Shown piece after piece: positions 9,689-19,202 of a stretch of DNA of 62,630 nucleotides. A model generated the notes under the pieces. It did no database searches, had not been told where the DNA came from, and saw nothing but the letters and a program-made list of their open reading frames with translations. A program made the position numbers and the translations under genes. The stretch is from Bacteroidales bacterium (GTDB taxonomy: Bacteria; Bacteroidota; Bacteroidia; Bacteroidales; UBA932): positions 1 to 62,630 of the forward strand of contig JAFYME010000044.1 of the NCBI GenBank assembly GCA_017556765.1, read 5' to 3'. Within the stretch, counting starts at the first letter, position 1. Every line of letters begins with the position of its first letter.

Positions 9689-12223
9689 TTAGAATTTCTT
9701 TTCGATTCTCATGACACCGGCTGAAAGAGGAGCGACTTCAAGAACTACCTCCTCATCTGTAAATGCAGGAGTGAACATCTTGAGAGACACGGCATCCTTC
9801 TTCTCCATGCTGTTGGCAACATCGAGAGAGCCCGGAGCATAGTACTCATACTTGGTCGAAGCAATACCCTTCCAATCACCGTTGACCTTGAGTCTGTATG
9901 CTTTTTCAGTTGGGTTAACGACCTTCACGATGACGTCGCGACCGTTTTCGGACATGGTTGTCACAACGCTGAGATCCTTTGTATCTCCCTCATGGTCAAG
10001 ACGATATCTTGAGAAGTTATCATACCAGAGTTCAGTCACCTGATAGTTAGGAGCAACGAACACATCCTTATAGTCGAAGTTGATGAATGCATTGTTCCAG
10101 TCAGGCATGTCTGTACGACGGATGAAGAGGGCTGCGGCACCCATTGCCACAACGTCACGTGCCTCGCACACATTGAGGAAACCGCCTGCGAAGAGACCTG
10201 TCTTCCAGTCGATGCTCTGAAGGTTCCACTCCGAGATAAAGAGCTTGATGTTCGGATTTGGAGACTCCGCAATCATCTTGGCGTAATTGTCATACTGCTC
10301 TCCGAGTCTCTTAGGACCAGTGGCGTATCCGCCCTGCTGCTCATAATGATGGAGGCTGAGGTAGTCGAAATACTGGCCGGAGCGATTGATGAATCCCTCG
10401 TCCTCGCCACGGAAACCACCGCATGCGATGATCTTGATCGTAGGATCAATCTCACGCATCTTCACCGACAGCTCACGCACGAAGCTTTCATATCTCTCGA
10501 TACCCATCTCCCACATTTCGTTGTCGATCTCCCAATACTTCACGTTGTACGGCTCCGGATGTCCGTTAGCGGCACGAACCTTACCCCACTCGCCTGTAGC
10601 AGGCTCGTTGCAGTATCTGAGCCAATCCAATGCCTCCTGAATGATCTCTTCTCTTTCTGATTCAGGACGCTCGAAATGAACTGAAACCACGATTACAGGC
10701 TCAGTGTTGACCTCACGGCAGAACTTGATGAACTCGTCTGTTCCGAAGCAGTTCTGATCATAATCCATCCACATCCAGTTCGGCCATCTGTGCCTTTCCT
10801 CCTGAGGTCCGATACCCCATTTCCAGTTATACTGAGCTACATAGCCACCGCCTGGCCAGCGCAGACATGTCGGATGAAGGTCCTTTACAGTCTGAAGGAT
10901 GTCAGGACGGAAACCGCCGAGAGCCTGACCTGTAGCTGTAGAAAGTGTAACCTGATCGATCTGAACGGTTCCATTCTCGACTGCGACAGCAAAGTCAGCG
11001 TCACCGCTGTTCTCTCCTGCAGGAAGAGTGATGTCGAACTTCTTCCACTCATTGCCAGGTACGCCGATCTTCTGCTCGACGATGAAGCTGTCTCCCCTCT
11101 TCAGGCCGACAGAAAGAGTACCGTTGCCCTTAGCATAGATGGAGCCCACGAAAGTCTCGCCTGCAACCACGTTCTGAGGTCCCTGTGAAACACCTGACTT
11201 TGATGTTGCTGTTATCTTCTGAGAGTATTCCATGTTGACCGCGTCACCCTTCACCATCTCGAACTGTCCGTCTCCGAAAGAGTTCCACTGAGGAGCGACT
11301 GCAGGTATCTTCACATCTTCAGGAGTTCCCTCGAAGTATACCTCCTTGCCATTCAATGAAGTGACCTTGATGTTCTTGTAAAGAGCCTCTGTATAGTTCA
11401 CCCAGAAGACGATGTCATTCTTGCCTGCCGCATCCAACTTATTGGTGCTGACCACCTTCTTGCCGTCCCAATACACAGTGATGGTACTTGCCTTGCAGAC
11501 GATGCGGAGCTTGTGCCAGTCCTGGTTCTCGTTGATCTGAGATGAGTTCGCGATCTTGTATGCGATAGGATCGAGAGTCACGACCTTACGCATTCTGCCG
11601 CCCCAGCCGGCAACTTCCCTCTCGACTCTCTTTGAAACCGAGAAGTTCGGCTCTGTCACCTGCATGGCATTCTGACGAGCCTGCGCAAGGCTCTGTGCCT
11701 GTCTCTGTGACTCAGTCTGACCGGTGCTGAGGATACGTGCCTCATAGTAAGGATTGTGCAGACGCACGAAATAAGGCTCGCCGTCCGCCTGATTCTTCAC
11801 TGCGAATCTGATGTCCATGAGACCGCCGCTCCAAGAACGGTTCGCCAGTCTGTATGAACGCCAGTTCACGTCCATGGTGATCTCATAATCATTGCCGTCG
11901 ACGGTAGTGATGTTCAGAGGCTGCTCATATCTTGTCGGAGAATGAAGCACCTTGTCATCATCCATGTACCATCCGTCGAAGAATCCGTCCCTCGGGTGGA
12001 TTCCGGGATACTGCTCAGGCTCGAATGAGCGCTCATAGATGAGCTCCTGCCATACACCATTGTTGGCTGAAAAATAGATGTGCTCGAAAAGCTGTCCGTA
12101 AAGCATCGGATCGATCATTCCCGACGGAGCTTTCGATTTCACATCAATGCTGACAGTCTCCTGTGCAGCGGTGCTGACAGAGAACAATGCCAACGAAAGA
12201 AAAATGGTTAGAAGTCTGTTCAT
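9689..12223 (-). CDS. GH51 alpha-L-arabinofuranosidase, secreted, with N-terminal binding domains
   Basis: 844 residues. After the signal peptide comes a family-specific N-terminal region (about 20-170), a LamG/concanavalin-like segment (about 170-300, WHKLRIVCKAS, ITVYWDGKKVV), a CBM4/9-like sandwich (about 310-440), and the GH51 (beta/alpha)8 barrel with C-terminal beta domain. The catalytic acid/base is E569 in WEIDNEMW and the nucleophile E665 in LFISEWNLQS. It releases alpha-L-arabinofuranose from arabinoxylan or arabinan and is longer than plain GH51 enzymes because of the added modules. It follows the esterase gene by 12 bp in the same operon. Confidence 0.88.
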   Translation of the reverse strand: MNRLLTIFLSLALFSVSTAAQETVSIDVKSKAPSGMIDPMLYGQLFEHIYFSANNGVWQELIYERSFEPEQYPGIHPRDGFFDGWYMDDDKVLHSPTRYEQPLNITTVDGNDYEITMDVNWRSYRLANRSWSGGLMDIRFAVKNQADGEPYFVRLHNPYYEARILSTGQTESQRQAQSLAQARQNAMQVTEPNFSVSKRVEREVAGWGGRMRKVVTLDPIAYKIANSSQINENQDWHKLRIVCKASTITVYWDGKKVVSTNKLDAAGKNDIVFWVNYTEALYKNIKVTSLNGKEVYFEGTPEDVKIPAVAPQWNSFGDGQFEMVKGDAVNMEYSQKITATSKSGVSQGPQNVVAGETFVGSIYAKGNGTLSVGLKRGDSFIVEQKIGVPGNEWKKFDITLPAGENSGDADFAVAVENGTVQIDQVTLSTATGQALGGFRPDILQTVKDLHPTCLRWPGGGYVAQYNWKWGIGPQEERHRWPNWMWMDYDQNCFGTDEFIKFCREVNTEPVIVVSVHFERPESEREEIIQEALDWLRYCNEPATGEWGKVRAANGHPEPYNVKYWEIDNEMWEMGIERYESFVRELSVKMREIDPTIKIIACGGFRGEDEGFINRSGQYFDYLSLHHYEQQGGYATGPKRLGEQYDNYAKMIAESPNPNIKLFISEWNLQSIDWKTGLFAGGFLNVCEARDVVAMGAAALFIRRTDMPDWNNAFINFDYKDVFVAPNYQVTELWYDNFSRYRLDHEGDTKDLSVVTTMSENGRDVIVKVVNPTEKAYRLKVNGDWKGIASTKYEYYAPGSLDVANSMEKKDAVSLKMFTPAFTDEEVVLEVAPLSAGVMRIEKKF

Positions 12224-12235
12224 AATGTTATCTGG

Positions 12236-13771
12236 TTATTGATTTCTTCTTGATTCGAAGTATGAGTTCAGCACCCAGAGGGCATCCTCGTCCGGAACCG
12301 GAGCAGGATACGGACTGTCGCCTTTGAGAACCATGGTCACATGGCTGTCCTTCGTGAACTCAGGCCACTGCGGAAGGCCTTCACCGTTCGGATCGCCGTA
12401 CTTTGCGAAATTCGTCCAGTATGTAGCCATGATATCAGAAAGTTCGAAATCAGTGTCGACCTCCTCTTTCTTCAAAGCCTTGAATACGAAATCCACGTCC
12501 TGGCCATGTGGAGAGCCATTTCCATAATTTGGAGAATCCTCCGGATATTCCGGATGCTGGTCGAAATAGTACATGTAGACTTTCGAGTTTCCATTCTCTG
12601 ACTGAAGGCGTGCCCAGCTCCATGTATGCCATCCGAAAGCAGCGTCGCGAGAAAGATCGCGTCCTGTCTTCGTAACCACAGGGCCGTCTACCGGATAGAC
12701 TTCGAGAAGTCTTTCTGCGAATGTTCCGAAACGCTCTTCAACGCTGGCCTTGTGTGCTGCAGCATCGTTTCCACCGAACGAGAAGCTTGCTCCTTCGTCG
12801 GAATTATATCCTACCAGAATGTCCACATCATTGAATTTTCCGGCCTCATAAAGTCTGTACTGGTCGTCAGGAATAACGTATCCGTCGACGATCGGCCACG
12901 CTCCTCCGGCCATAGCAAAAGGACGTCCCAGCTTCGAAGCAGGCATAGCTCTGAGCTCCGCAAGAGACTGAGCTCCAACGCCTTCCATAAACTTGACTCC
13001 ATCTCTCTCGGCGATTTCGAGACTTGTCATGTTCTCGCCTGGATATGACCTTTCCTCTACCGGTCCGAACGATCCGCCGCTCTGGGAAATCGCTCCTCTG
13101 AAAAGTCCCTTTGCAAGAGGAGACGCACAAAGCATGCTCACGGAAATACCTCCGGCAGACTCTCCGAAGATGGTCACCTTGGCAGGGTCACCGCCGAATG
13201 CTGCTATATTATTCTGGATCCATTCCAATGCAGCGATCTGGTCAAGGATACCGTAGTTTCCGGATACTCCGTTCGGATTTTCCGCGCTGAGTTCCGGATG
13301 GGCGAAGAATCCCATCTGGCCTACACGGTAGTTGAAGCTCACGAGTACGACTCCCTTGCGGGCAAGCTCGGCACCGTCGTTGAATGCCGATGAACCCATC
13401 GAAAATCCTCCTCCATAAATCCATACAAGCACAGGAAGCTTGTCTTTCGCTGACTTTGCAGGAGTCCATACGTTGAGATAGAGACAGTCTTCGGAGAAAT
13501 CCTCTCCCTCCTGTCCGAATCCCTGGATCGGGCCCGGACCGTACTTCACTGTCTCCTTGACACCTTCCCACGGCACTACCGGCTGAGGAGCCTTCCACCT
13601 GAGGTCTCCTACCGGCGGAGCGGCAAACGGAATTCCCTTGTAAATCGTCAGATCTTCAGTGACTTCTCCCTGGATCCATCCTCCTTCGACCTTCACTTGA
13701 CCAGGCTCCGCCTTATGGCACGAAACAGCCAGCAGAAGGACCGAAAACAATGCAGCAAAAGTATGTTTCAT
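12236..13771 (-). CDS. Type B carboxylesterase lipoprotein, first gene of the GH operon
   Basis: 511 residues with a lipobox (LLAVSC, C18), so probably anchored on a membrane surface. It is an alpha/beta hydrolase of the carboxylesterase type B family: oxyanion-hole GGGFSMGSS, nucleophile S205 in GESAGG, acid Glu in NSDEGASF, and a likely catalytic His in NGSPHGQDVDFVF. Its place at the head of an arabinoxylan operon suggests removal of acetyl or feruloyl esters, but this family is broad and substrate assignment is inference. It is the promoter-proximal gene of esterase-GH51-GH43-GH9-GH9. Confidence 0.8.
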   Translation of the reverse strand: MKHTFAALFSVLLLAVSCHKAEPGQVKVEGGWIQGEVTEDLTIYKGIPFAAPPVGDLRWKAPQPVVPWEGVKETVKYGPGPIQGFGQEGEDFSEDCLYLNVWTPAKSAKDKLPVLVWIYGGGFSMGSSAFNDGAELARKGVVLVSFNYRVGQMGFFAHPELSAENPNGVSGNYGILDQIAALEWIQNNIAAFGGDPAKVTIFGESAGGISVSMLCASPLAKGLFRGAISQSGGSFGPVEERSYPGENMTSLEIAERDGVKFMEGVGAQSLAELRAMPASKLGRPFAMAGGAWPIVDGYVIPDDQYRLYEAGKFNDVDILVGYNSDEGASFSFGGNDAAAHKASVEERFGTFAERLLEVYPVDGPVVTKTGRDLSRDAAFGWHTWSWARLQSENGNSKVYMYYFDQHPEYPEDSPNYGNGSPHGQDVDFVFKALKKEEVDTDFELSDIMATYWTNFAKYGDPNGEGLPQWPEFTKDSHVTMVLKGDSPYPAPVPDEDALWVLNSYFESRRNQ

Positions 13772-13812
13772 ATCAGTTTTTTGTTATTGGTTACATGGTT
13801 TCGCAATAAATA

Positions 13813-13820
13813 CAAATTTA
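13813..13820 (-). promoter_or_regulatory. Putative -7 box of the five-gene GH operon
   Basis: On the minus strand TAAATTTG matches TAnnTTTG exactly and would place the transcript start about 35 nt upstream of the esterase ATG. No good -33 TTTG is seen at the usual distance, so an activator may be needed. Confidence 0.35.
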
Positions 13821-13877
13821 TCTAAAAAAAACGAGAAATTCTATATTCTGAAGTAACTTTGCTCAAAATTCCGCACA

Positions 13878-13961
13878 ATGAATCACACAGGGGAAATCAT
13901 AGCCCAAATTTCTGCAGTATCATTCACTGCCACAGCGCTTTTCTTCCTGTTTCAGGGTTGA
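13878..13961 (+). CDS. Possible 27-residue hydrophobic peptide
   Basis: A short reading frame with ATG at 13878 encodes MNHTGEIIAQ followed by a hydrophobic C-terminal half ending LFFLFQG. A TAACTTTG box lies at 13854-13861. It could be a small membrane peptide, the residue of a lost gene, or chance. It lies in the 224-bp gap between the divergent esterase and GH127 genes. Nothing confirms translation. Confidence 0.2.
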   Translation: MNHTGEIIAQISAVSFTATALFFLFQG

Positions 13962-13988
13962 CTTTGTCATTTAAATCAGCTATCTTTA
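13958..13988 (+). promoter_or_regulatory. Promoter of the GH127 gene
   Basis: TTG at 13958-13960, 20 nt, then TATCTTTA at 13981-13988, one base off TAnnTTTG. The ATG follows at 13996, so the message would be leaderless or nearly so. Confidence 0.45.
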
Positions 13989-13995
13989 CAAGATT

Positions 13996-16350
13996 ATGAA
14001 AATCTACAGATTCATTCTCTCCGCAGCCCTCATTGCATCCGCATGGGGCGCGGACGCGCAGATTCCTGCGAAAGTGGAAAACTTCAACATCGGCGACGTC
14101 CGGATCACGACCGGCGCATTCAAGCATGCGGAGGAAATGGACCTCAGATACATCCTCGGCATGGATCCGGACAGGCTTCTCGCTCCATATCTCAAGGAGG
14201 CAGGACTCGAGCCGAAGGCTGAAAATTACACAAACTGGGAGAATACCGGTCTTGACGGCCACGTAGGAGGTCATTACCTCTCTGCATTGTCATACATGTA
14301 CGCAGCAACAGGAGACCAGGAGATCAAGGGAAGACTTGATTATTATATCTCTGAGCTGAAGCGATGCGCAGATGCAAGCGGCAACGGATACCTCAGCGGA
14401 GTTTCAAACGGAAAGAACAAGATCTGGAAGGAGATTTCCGAAGGCGACATACGTGCGGCCTCATTCGGCCTGAACGACGGCTGGGTTCCTCTTTACAACA
14501 TCCACAAGATCTATGCAGGTCTTCGCGACGCATACCTGATCACAGGCAGCAAGGATGCGAAGAAGATGTTCCTCGACCTTACCGGATGGATGTACGATCT
14601 CGTGTCAGGACTGACTGACGAGCAGATGCAGGACATGCTCCGAAGCGAGCACGGCGGTCTGAACGAGGTATTTGCAGATGCTGCGGAGCTGAGCGGCGAC
14701 CAAAGATACATGGAGCTTGCTAAGAGATTCTCGCACAAGGCTCTGCTTGAGCCGCTTCTTCGCGGTGAGGACAGGCTTACCGGAATGCATGCAAACACAC
14801 AGATCCCTAAGGTCATCGGTTACAAGAGGATCGCCGACCTTGAGGGCAACAAGGAGTGGGACAAGGCAGCTCAGTTCTTCTGGAACACAGTCGTCGAGAA
14901 GAGGAGCATAAGCATCGGAGGAAACAGCGTGTTCGAGCATTTCCACCCGTCGGAAGACTTCACAAGCATGCTTGACAGCGAGCAGGGCCCTGAGACATGC
15001 AACACCTACAACATGCTCAGGCTCACCAAGTTGCTCTACACAACAAGCGCCGACCCACACTATATGGACTACTACGAAAGGGCTCTGTACAACCATATCC
15101 TTTCGACAGTGAACCCTATCCAGGGAGGTTTCGTATACTTCACCCCTATGCGTTCGGGACATTACCGCGTGTACTCACAGCCGCAGACAAGCTTCTGGTG
15201 CTGCGTGGGTTCCGGCATCGAGAACCATGCACGTTACGGCGAGATGATCTATTCGCATAAAGGCGACGACGAGCTGATCGTGAACCTCTTCATCCCTTCA
15301 AAGCTCACATGGGGCAAGACAATCGTGGAGCAGGTCAATGACTTCCCTGCTGAAGAAGGAACCACACTCCTCATCAACCCTAAGAAGGCTTCAGAGTTTA
15401 CAGTAAGCATCCGTATCCCAGAATGGACAGAGGCTGCACGCATGAACGCAAAGGTAAACGGCGAAGCCGTGAAGGCGCAGATCGAGGGCGGCTATCTCAA
15501 GATCGACAGAAAATGGGCGAAAGGCGACAAGCTTACCGTAGATCTTCCTATGTCACTCAGAGCTGTACAGCTTCCTGACATGTCGGAGAATTACTCATTC
15601 ATGTACGGCCCTGTGGTTCTGGCGGCATCGCTTGGCAAGCACAATCAGCTCGGAATGTACGCAGACGACAGCCGTGGCGGCCATATCGCTGCCGGCGAGA
15701 AGCTTCCGCTCCATGAAATGCCTCTTATCGTAGGCGAAAAGGAAGATATGCTTTCACGCATCAGCAAGGTAGAAGGCAAGCCGCTCACATTCAAGATGAC
15801 AGGTCTCGCTCCGCTCAAGTACAAGGAGCTGACTCTCGTTCCTTTTTACTCGCTCCATGAGTGCAGATACATGGTCTACTGGCCTCTCGTTTCTGAGGAG
15901 GAGTGGAAGGTAAGACTTGCAAAGCAGGAGGCTGACGAAATGGCGAGAATCGCTATCGAAATGCTTACTGCTGACAAGGTTACATGCGGTGAGCAGCAGC
16001 CTGAAAACGACCATTTCGCCGAGGTTGCGAACTCAAGAAACGGCAACGACAACAACCGCCACTGGAGAATGGCTGGTCCGGAGGGATGGTTCAGCTACGT
16101 AATGAATCCTAAGGGTCAGCCTGTACAGCAGGTAAGAATCGTATGTACAGGACGCGAAGGCAGCGAGGCTGCGATCCTGGTCAACGGAATCGAGGCCGGC
16201 AGACTGAAGACAATGGTTGCCGGAGAGGTTGAGACTCACCTTATCGACATCCCTGAAAGCCAGAAGAACGAAAACCTGATGACGGTCACAATCAAGGGAA
16301 CAGACGGCAAGGCAACTCCAAGACTCTTCGAGGTAAGACTCTACAAATAA
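13996..16350 (+). CDS. GH127 beta-L-arabinofuranosidase (DUF1680 family), secreted
   Basis: 784 residues with signal peptide (cleavage near ADAQ). The (alpha/alpha)6 catalytic domain covers about 25-440, followed by beta-sandwich domains and a C-terminal DUF4986/DUF6805-like region (about 580-784). The GH127 zinc-cysteine centre is visible: PETC at 332-335 (E333, C335) and WCCVGSG with C402 and C403; one of these paired cysteines is the nucleophile in characterised family members. It removes beta-linked L-arabinofuranose, complementing the alpha-acting GH51 and GH43 next door. It is transcribed away from the esterase operon and ends at a shared terminator with GH115. Confidence 0.85.
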   Translation: MKIYRFILSAALIASAWGADAQIPAKVENFNIGDVRITTGAFKHAEEMDLRYILGMDPDRLLAPYLKEAGLEPKAENYTNWENTGLDGHVGGHYLSALSYMYAATGDQEIKGRLDYYISELKRCADASGNGYLSGVSNGKNKIWKEISEGDIRAASFGLNDGWVPLYNIHKIYAGLRDAYLITGSKDAKKMFLDLTGWMYDLVSGLTDEQMQDMLRSEHGGLNEVFADAAELSGDQRYMELAKRFSHKALLEPLLRGEDRLTGMHANTQIPKVIGYKRIADLEGNKEWDKAAQFFWNTVVEKRSISIGGNSVFEHFHPSEDFTSMLDSEQGPETCNTYNMLRLTKLLYTTSADPHYMDYYERALYNHILSTVNPIQGGFVYFTPMRSGHYRVYSQPQTSFWCCVGSGIENHARYGEMIYSHKGDDELIVNLFIPSKLTWGKTIVEQVNDFPAEEGTTLLINPKKASEFTVSIRIPEWTEAARMNAKVNGEAVKAQIEGGYLKIDRKWAKGDKLTVDLPMSLRAVQLPDMSENYSFMYGPVVLAASLGKHNQLGMYADDSRGGHIAAGEKLPLHEMPLIVGEKEDMLSRISKVEGKPLTFKMTGLAPLKYKELTLVPFYSLHECRYMVYWPLVSEEEWKVRLAKQEADEMARIAIEMLTADKVTCGEQQPENDHFAEVANSRNGNDNNRHWRMAGPEGWFSYVMNPKGQPVQQVRIVCTGREGSEAAILVNGIEAGRLKTMVAGEVETHLIDIPESQKNENLMTVTIKGTDGKATPRLFEVRLYK

Positions 16351-16373
16351 AGCTCAGGCACATATTCACAAAA

Positions 16374-16405
16374 GAAACAGGCGTCCTTCACAGGATGCCT
16401 GTTTC
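16374..16405. terminator. Bidirectional terminator between GH127 and GH115
   Basis: GAAACAGGCGTCC at 16374-16386 pairs with GGATGCCTGTTTC at 16393-16405 (one G-T pair, 6-nt loop). It lies between convergent genes. Confidence 0.65.
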
Positions 16406-16447
16406 ACACTAACCAACATAACAACCATTACTAATAAAAATAATGAT

Positions 16448-18997
16448 TTACTTTCTTGAATGCGGAGACTCATTTCCCATCAGGTAAGAAGGGACATATC
16501 CTCCGAAATCTATTACTATCTTTTCAAAGACGATACCCGGATCGAGAGGCTCGACAACGAGTTCGTATACTCCATCATTTCCTGCAGGCAGATTCAGGTC
16601 TATCTTTTCCACGGCCACTCTCTGGGCTACTGTCGGGTAATATACCGAATAAATATTCTCTGGCTTTTCATTGAGTCTGTCATTGAAGCAACGCTCAACA
16701 GCCTCAGTGCCCTTGAATCCTACTCTGTAACTATGGCCCGCAGCATCGTGGAATGCAAGGGTCGACTTGGTCGCCACATGTACCGTAACATTCTGAACAT
16801 CAGAAGGAAGCTCGACTTTATAAGTCAAAGATGCGCCATCAACCGAAACCGTATATGGCATCAAGGCAACACCTCCAAGAGTTCTTCCCATATCCTCGAT
16901 CAATGTCCATTTTCCCTCTGCCGAATCATCAGTCGCATACACATGAGGAGCCTCGATCGACACATATCCCGCTGATGGCTTGAATGTGAATCCGTCAGTC
17001 AACGGCTCAGCATCTTCTATGCGGAAAATACGCGGAAGAATGTCTTCAGGGAAGTTGTCGTTCCAGCTTCTGTAGCCGATATGCTTCTGGATCATCATGT
17101 CCTTCCACTTTCCGTCAGCCATCACATTGTTGTACTGATCTGTCAGGAACTTATCACGTGCAAAACATGCCTCTACCTTGTCAGCCCATTCGTTTGCCGC
17201 AGGATCACCTGCATTGTAAAGGGCATGGTTCATTGCCTGAGCGTAATACATCTCATAAAGGTTCGCCATAGCCTGAACCGGGAAGAGGATCAGCTGGAAA
17301 TAGGCATCACGCATCTCCTCAGGAAGAGTCATGTACTGTCTCAATGCCTCTGCCTCAAGCTTGATATATTCGTCCGAAACCTGCTTCCACTCTCCTGTCT
17401 GAAGATTATATGTACGGCTGTCAAGCATTTCCGCTGTCACGCGTCCGTTGTATTTGCTATAAAGGTTGAGGATTCTCGCAGCTTCAGCGGCCTGCTCCTC
17501 TCCGAACTGCTGGCGGCAGAAGTCTACAGTATGATCCTTGAGGTTCTCAGCATTGAATCGTTCAGGATTCCATGCGATGTCAAGGAAGAGGGTGATAGGA
17601 TATTCCATAGGCTTGAGGTCTCCCACGTTCAACACCCAGAGACGGTCGACGCCATATGAATATGTAAGTTGCATCTGCTCCCAAAGATTCTGTACAGGGG
17701 TGACGTTCAACCACTTGGAGTTACGCGGCGCTCCCACATAATCCACATGGTAATACATTCCCCAGCCGCCTTTGCGCTTGAGTTCCTCTGCATTCGGAAG
17801 ACGTCTTACGTCTCCCCAGTTGTCGTCAGAAAGAAGGATTGTAACATCGTCAGGCACGCGAAGTCCTGCATCATAATAATCCTGAACCTCCTTGTAGAGA
17901 GCCCATACCTGAGGAGTCTGGTCTGCCGGCTTCTTTGTCACCTTGCGGATGATCTTTCTCTGATTGTCGATCACCTTCTCGAGCAATGCAACGTCAGCCT
18001 CGGCGCTCATGGCCTCGTCTCCGTCGCCTCGCATACCTATTGTGATAAGGTCTTCTGTATCCTTGGCTCTTTCGATACCTTCAGTGAAGAATTTATCGAT
18101 GACCTTCTTGTTTGTCGCATAGTTCCATGCTCCGTACTCTCCCCTCTTGCGGGCCCATTCCTGATGGTTACGCGCCATAGGCTCATGGTGGGACGTACCC
18201 ATGATGACGCCCATCTCATCCGCTACGCGGCTGTTTTCAGGATCGTCCGCATAAAATGCCCAGCTCCACATAGCCGGCCAGAGGAAATTTCCTCTCAGAC
18301 GAAGAATGAGCTCAAAGACTCTCGCGTAAAAATTATGGTCGCCGTAATCTGTCCCATAGGTATTCTTAACCCAACCGGTAAGGCATGGAGCCTCATCATT
18401 GAGGAAGATTCCCCTGTACCTCACGGCAGGCTCTCCTGCCGTGTAAGTACCGCGGGCGATTGACAGATTCTGCTGCCTTGCTACAGGGACGTCTGCCCAG
18501 TCGTACCAAGGTGAGACTCCTATCTGCTCGGAGATCTCATATATACCATACACAACACCACGTCGGTCACTTCCTGTAATGACAAGAGCTTCATTTATTC
18601 CGTCAGCAGGATCAGTGACTGTAGTTATCATATATTTCTCAGTAAGGCCGACAAGCTGCCCGGCGTCGATCCTACCCTTGCTCACCATCTCTTTGATAAG
18701 AGGCGAATCCAATGTTCCTATAATGATTGCGGTCTCCGCCTGTGTATTGTCACCCATGAAAGGAAGAATTCCGGTGACTCTCTCGAAGTCTTTCTGAAGA
18801 TTCTTTGCTGCATGAAGGACAGCCGGATTATCATTGGATGAAACCACTATCGGCAGAGGCTTTCCAGCCGAAACCAATGAAAGACGCTCCGGCGAAGCCA
18901 CAGGAAGCGTAGCGCCGGGATGATCAATGGCTTCTGCACTCAAAATTCCGAGAGTGAAAAGCGCTGCAATTGCAATTATGTATCTGGACTTTCTCAT
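16448..18997 (-). CDS. GH115 xylan alpha-1,2-glucuronidase, secreted
   Basis: About 849 residues from the chosen ATG at 18997 (MRKSRYIIAI, a proper signal peptide); an upstream in-frame start at 19021 would add eight residues before it. Family hallmarks run in order: N-terminal alpha/beta domain (VVSSNDNPAVLHAAKNLQKD), GVVYGIYEISE, GNFLWPAMWSW, LLSDDNWGDVRRLP, YYHVDYVGAPRNSKWLNV, then a helical and a beta-sandwich C-terminal domain. GH115 removes (4-O-methyl-)glucuronic acid from internal xylose units of xylan. With GH51, GH43 and GH127 it makes this a complex glucuronoarabinoxylan debranching set. Monocistronic, divergent from the GH3 pair. Confidence 0.88.
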   Translation of the reverse strand: MRKSRYIIAIAALFTLGILSAEAIDHPGATLPVASPERLSLVSAGKPLPIVVSSNDNPAVLHAAKNLQKDFERVTGILPFMGDNTQAETAIIIGTLDSPLIKEMVSKGRIDAGQLVGLTEKYMITTVTDPADGINEALVITGSDRRGVVYGIYEISEQIGVSPWYDWADVPVARQQNLSIARGTYTAGEPAVRYRGIFLNDEAPCLTGWVKNTYGTDYGDHNFYARVFELILRLRGNFLWPAMWSWAFYADDPENSRVADEMGVIMGTSHHEPMARNHQEWARKRGEYGAWNYATNKKVIDKFFTEGIERAKDTEDLITIGMRGDGDEAMSAEADVALLEKVIDNQRKIIRKVTKKPADQTPQVWALYKEVQDYYDAGLRVPDDVTILLSDDNWGDVRRLPNAEELKRKGGWGMYYHVDYVGAPRNSKWLNVTPVQNLWEQMQLTYSYGVDRLWVLNVGDLKPMEYPITLFLDIAWNPERFNAENLKDHTVDFCRQQFGEEQAAEAARILNLYSKYNGRVTAEMLDSRTYNLQTGEWKQVSDEYIKLEAEALRQYMTLPEEMRDAYFQLILFPVQAMANLYEMYYAQAMNHALYNAGDPAANEWADKVEACFARDKFLTDQYNNVMADGKWKDMMIQKHIGYRSWNDNFPEDILPRIFRIEDAEPLTDGFTFKPSAGYVSIEAPHVYATDDSAEGKWTLIEDMGRTLGGVALMPYTVSVDGASLTYKVELPSDVQNVTVHVATKSTLAFHDAAGHSYRVGFKGTEAVERCFNDRLNEKPENIYSVYYPTVAQRVAVEKIDLNLPAGNDGVYELVVEPLDPGIVFEKIVIDFGGYVPSYLMGNESPHSRK

Positions 18998-19202
18998 AAG
19001 GACAAATTTTCGACAATGCAAAATTAGACAATACGATAGACTATATGTTTCTCATTTGTTACAAATGGTTTTAAATACAATTCAGAGTATATCAAAATTG
19101 ACACAATTTGTGTAAACTCGGTTACTTAGACATGCAGAATCCGGGTAAATTGTTACCTTTACATTTAATATGTAAAAAACTGATAACCTACATTTAATCA
19201 TA

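Noticed and set aside
16460-18463. Long plus-strand frames opposite the GH115 gene (e.g. 17669-18463)
   Set aside because: They mirror a clearly conserved GH115 coding region, lack family motifs and are codon-bias shadows.
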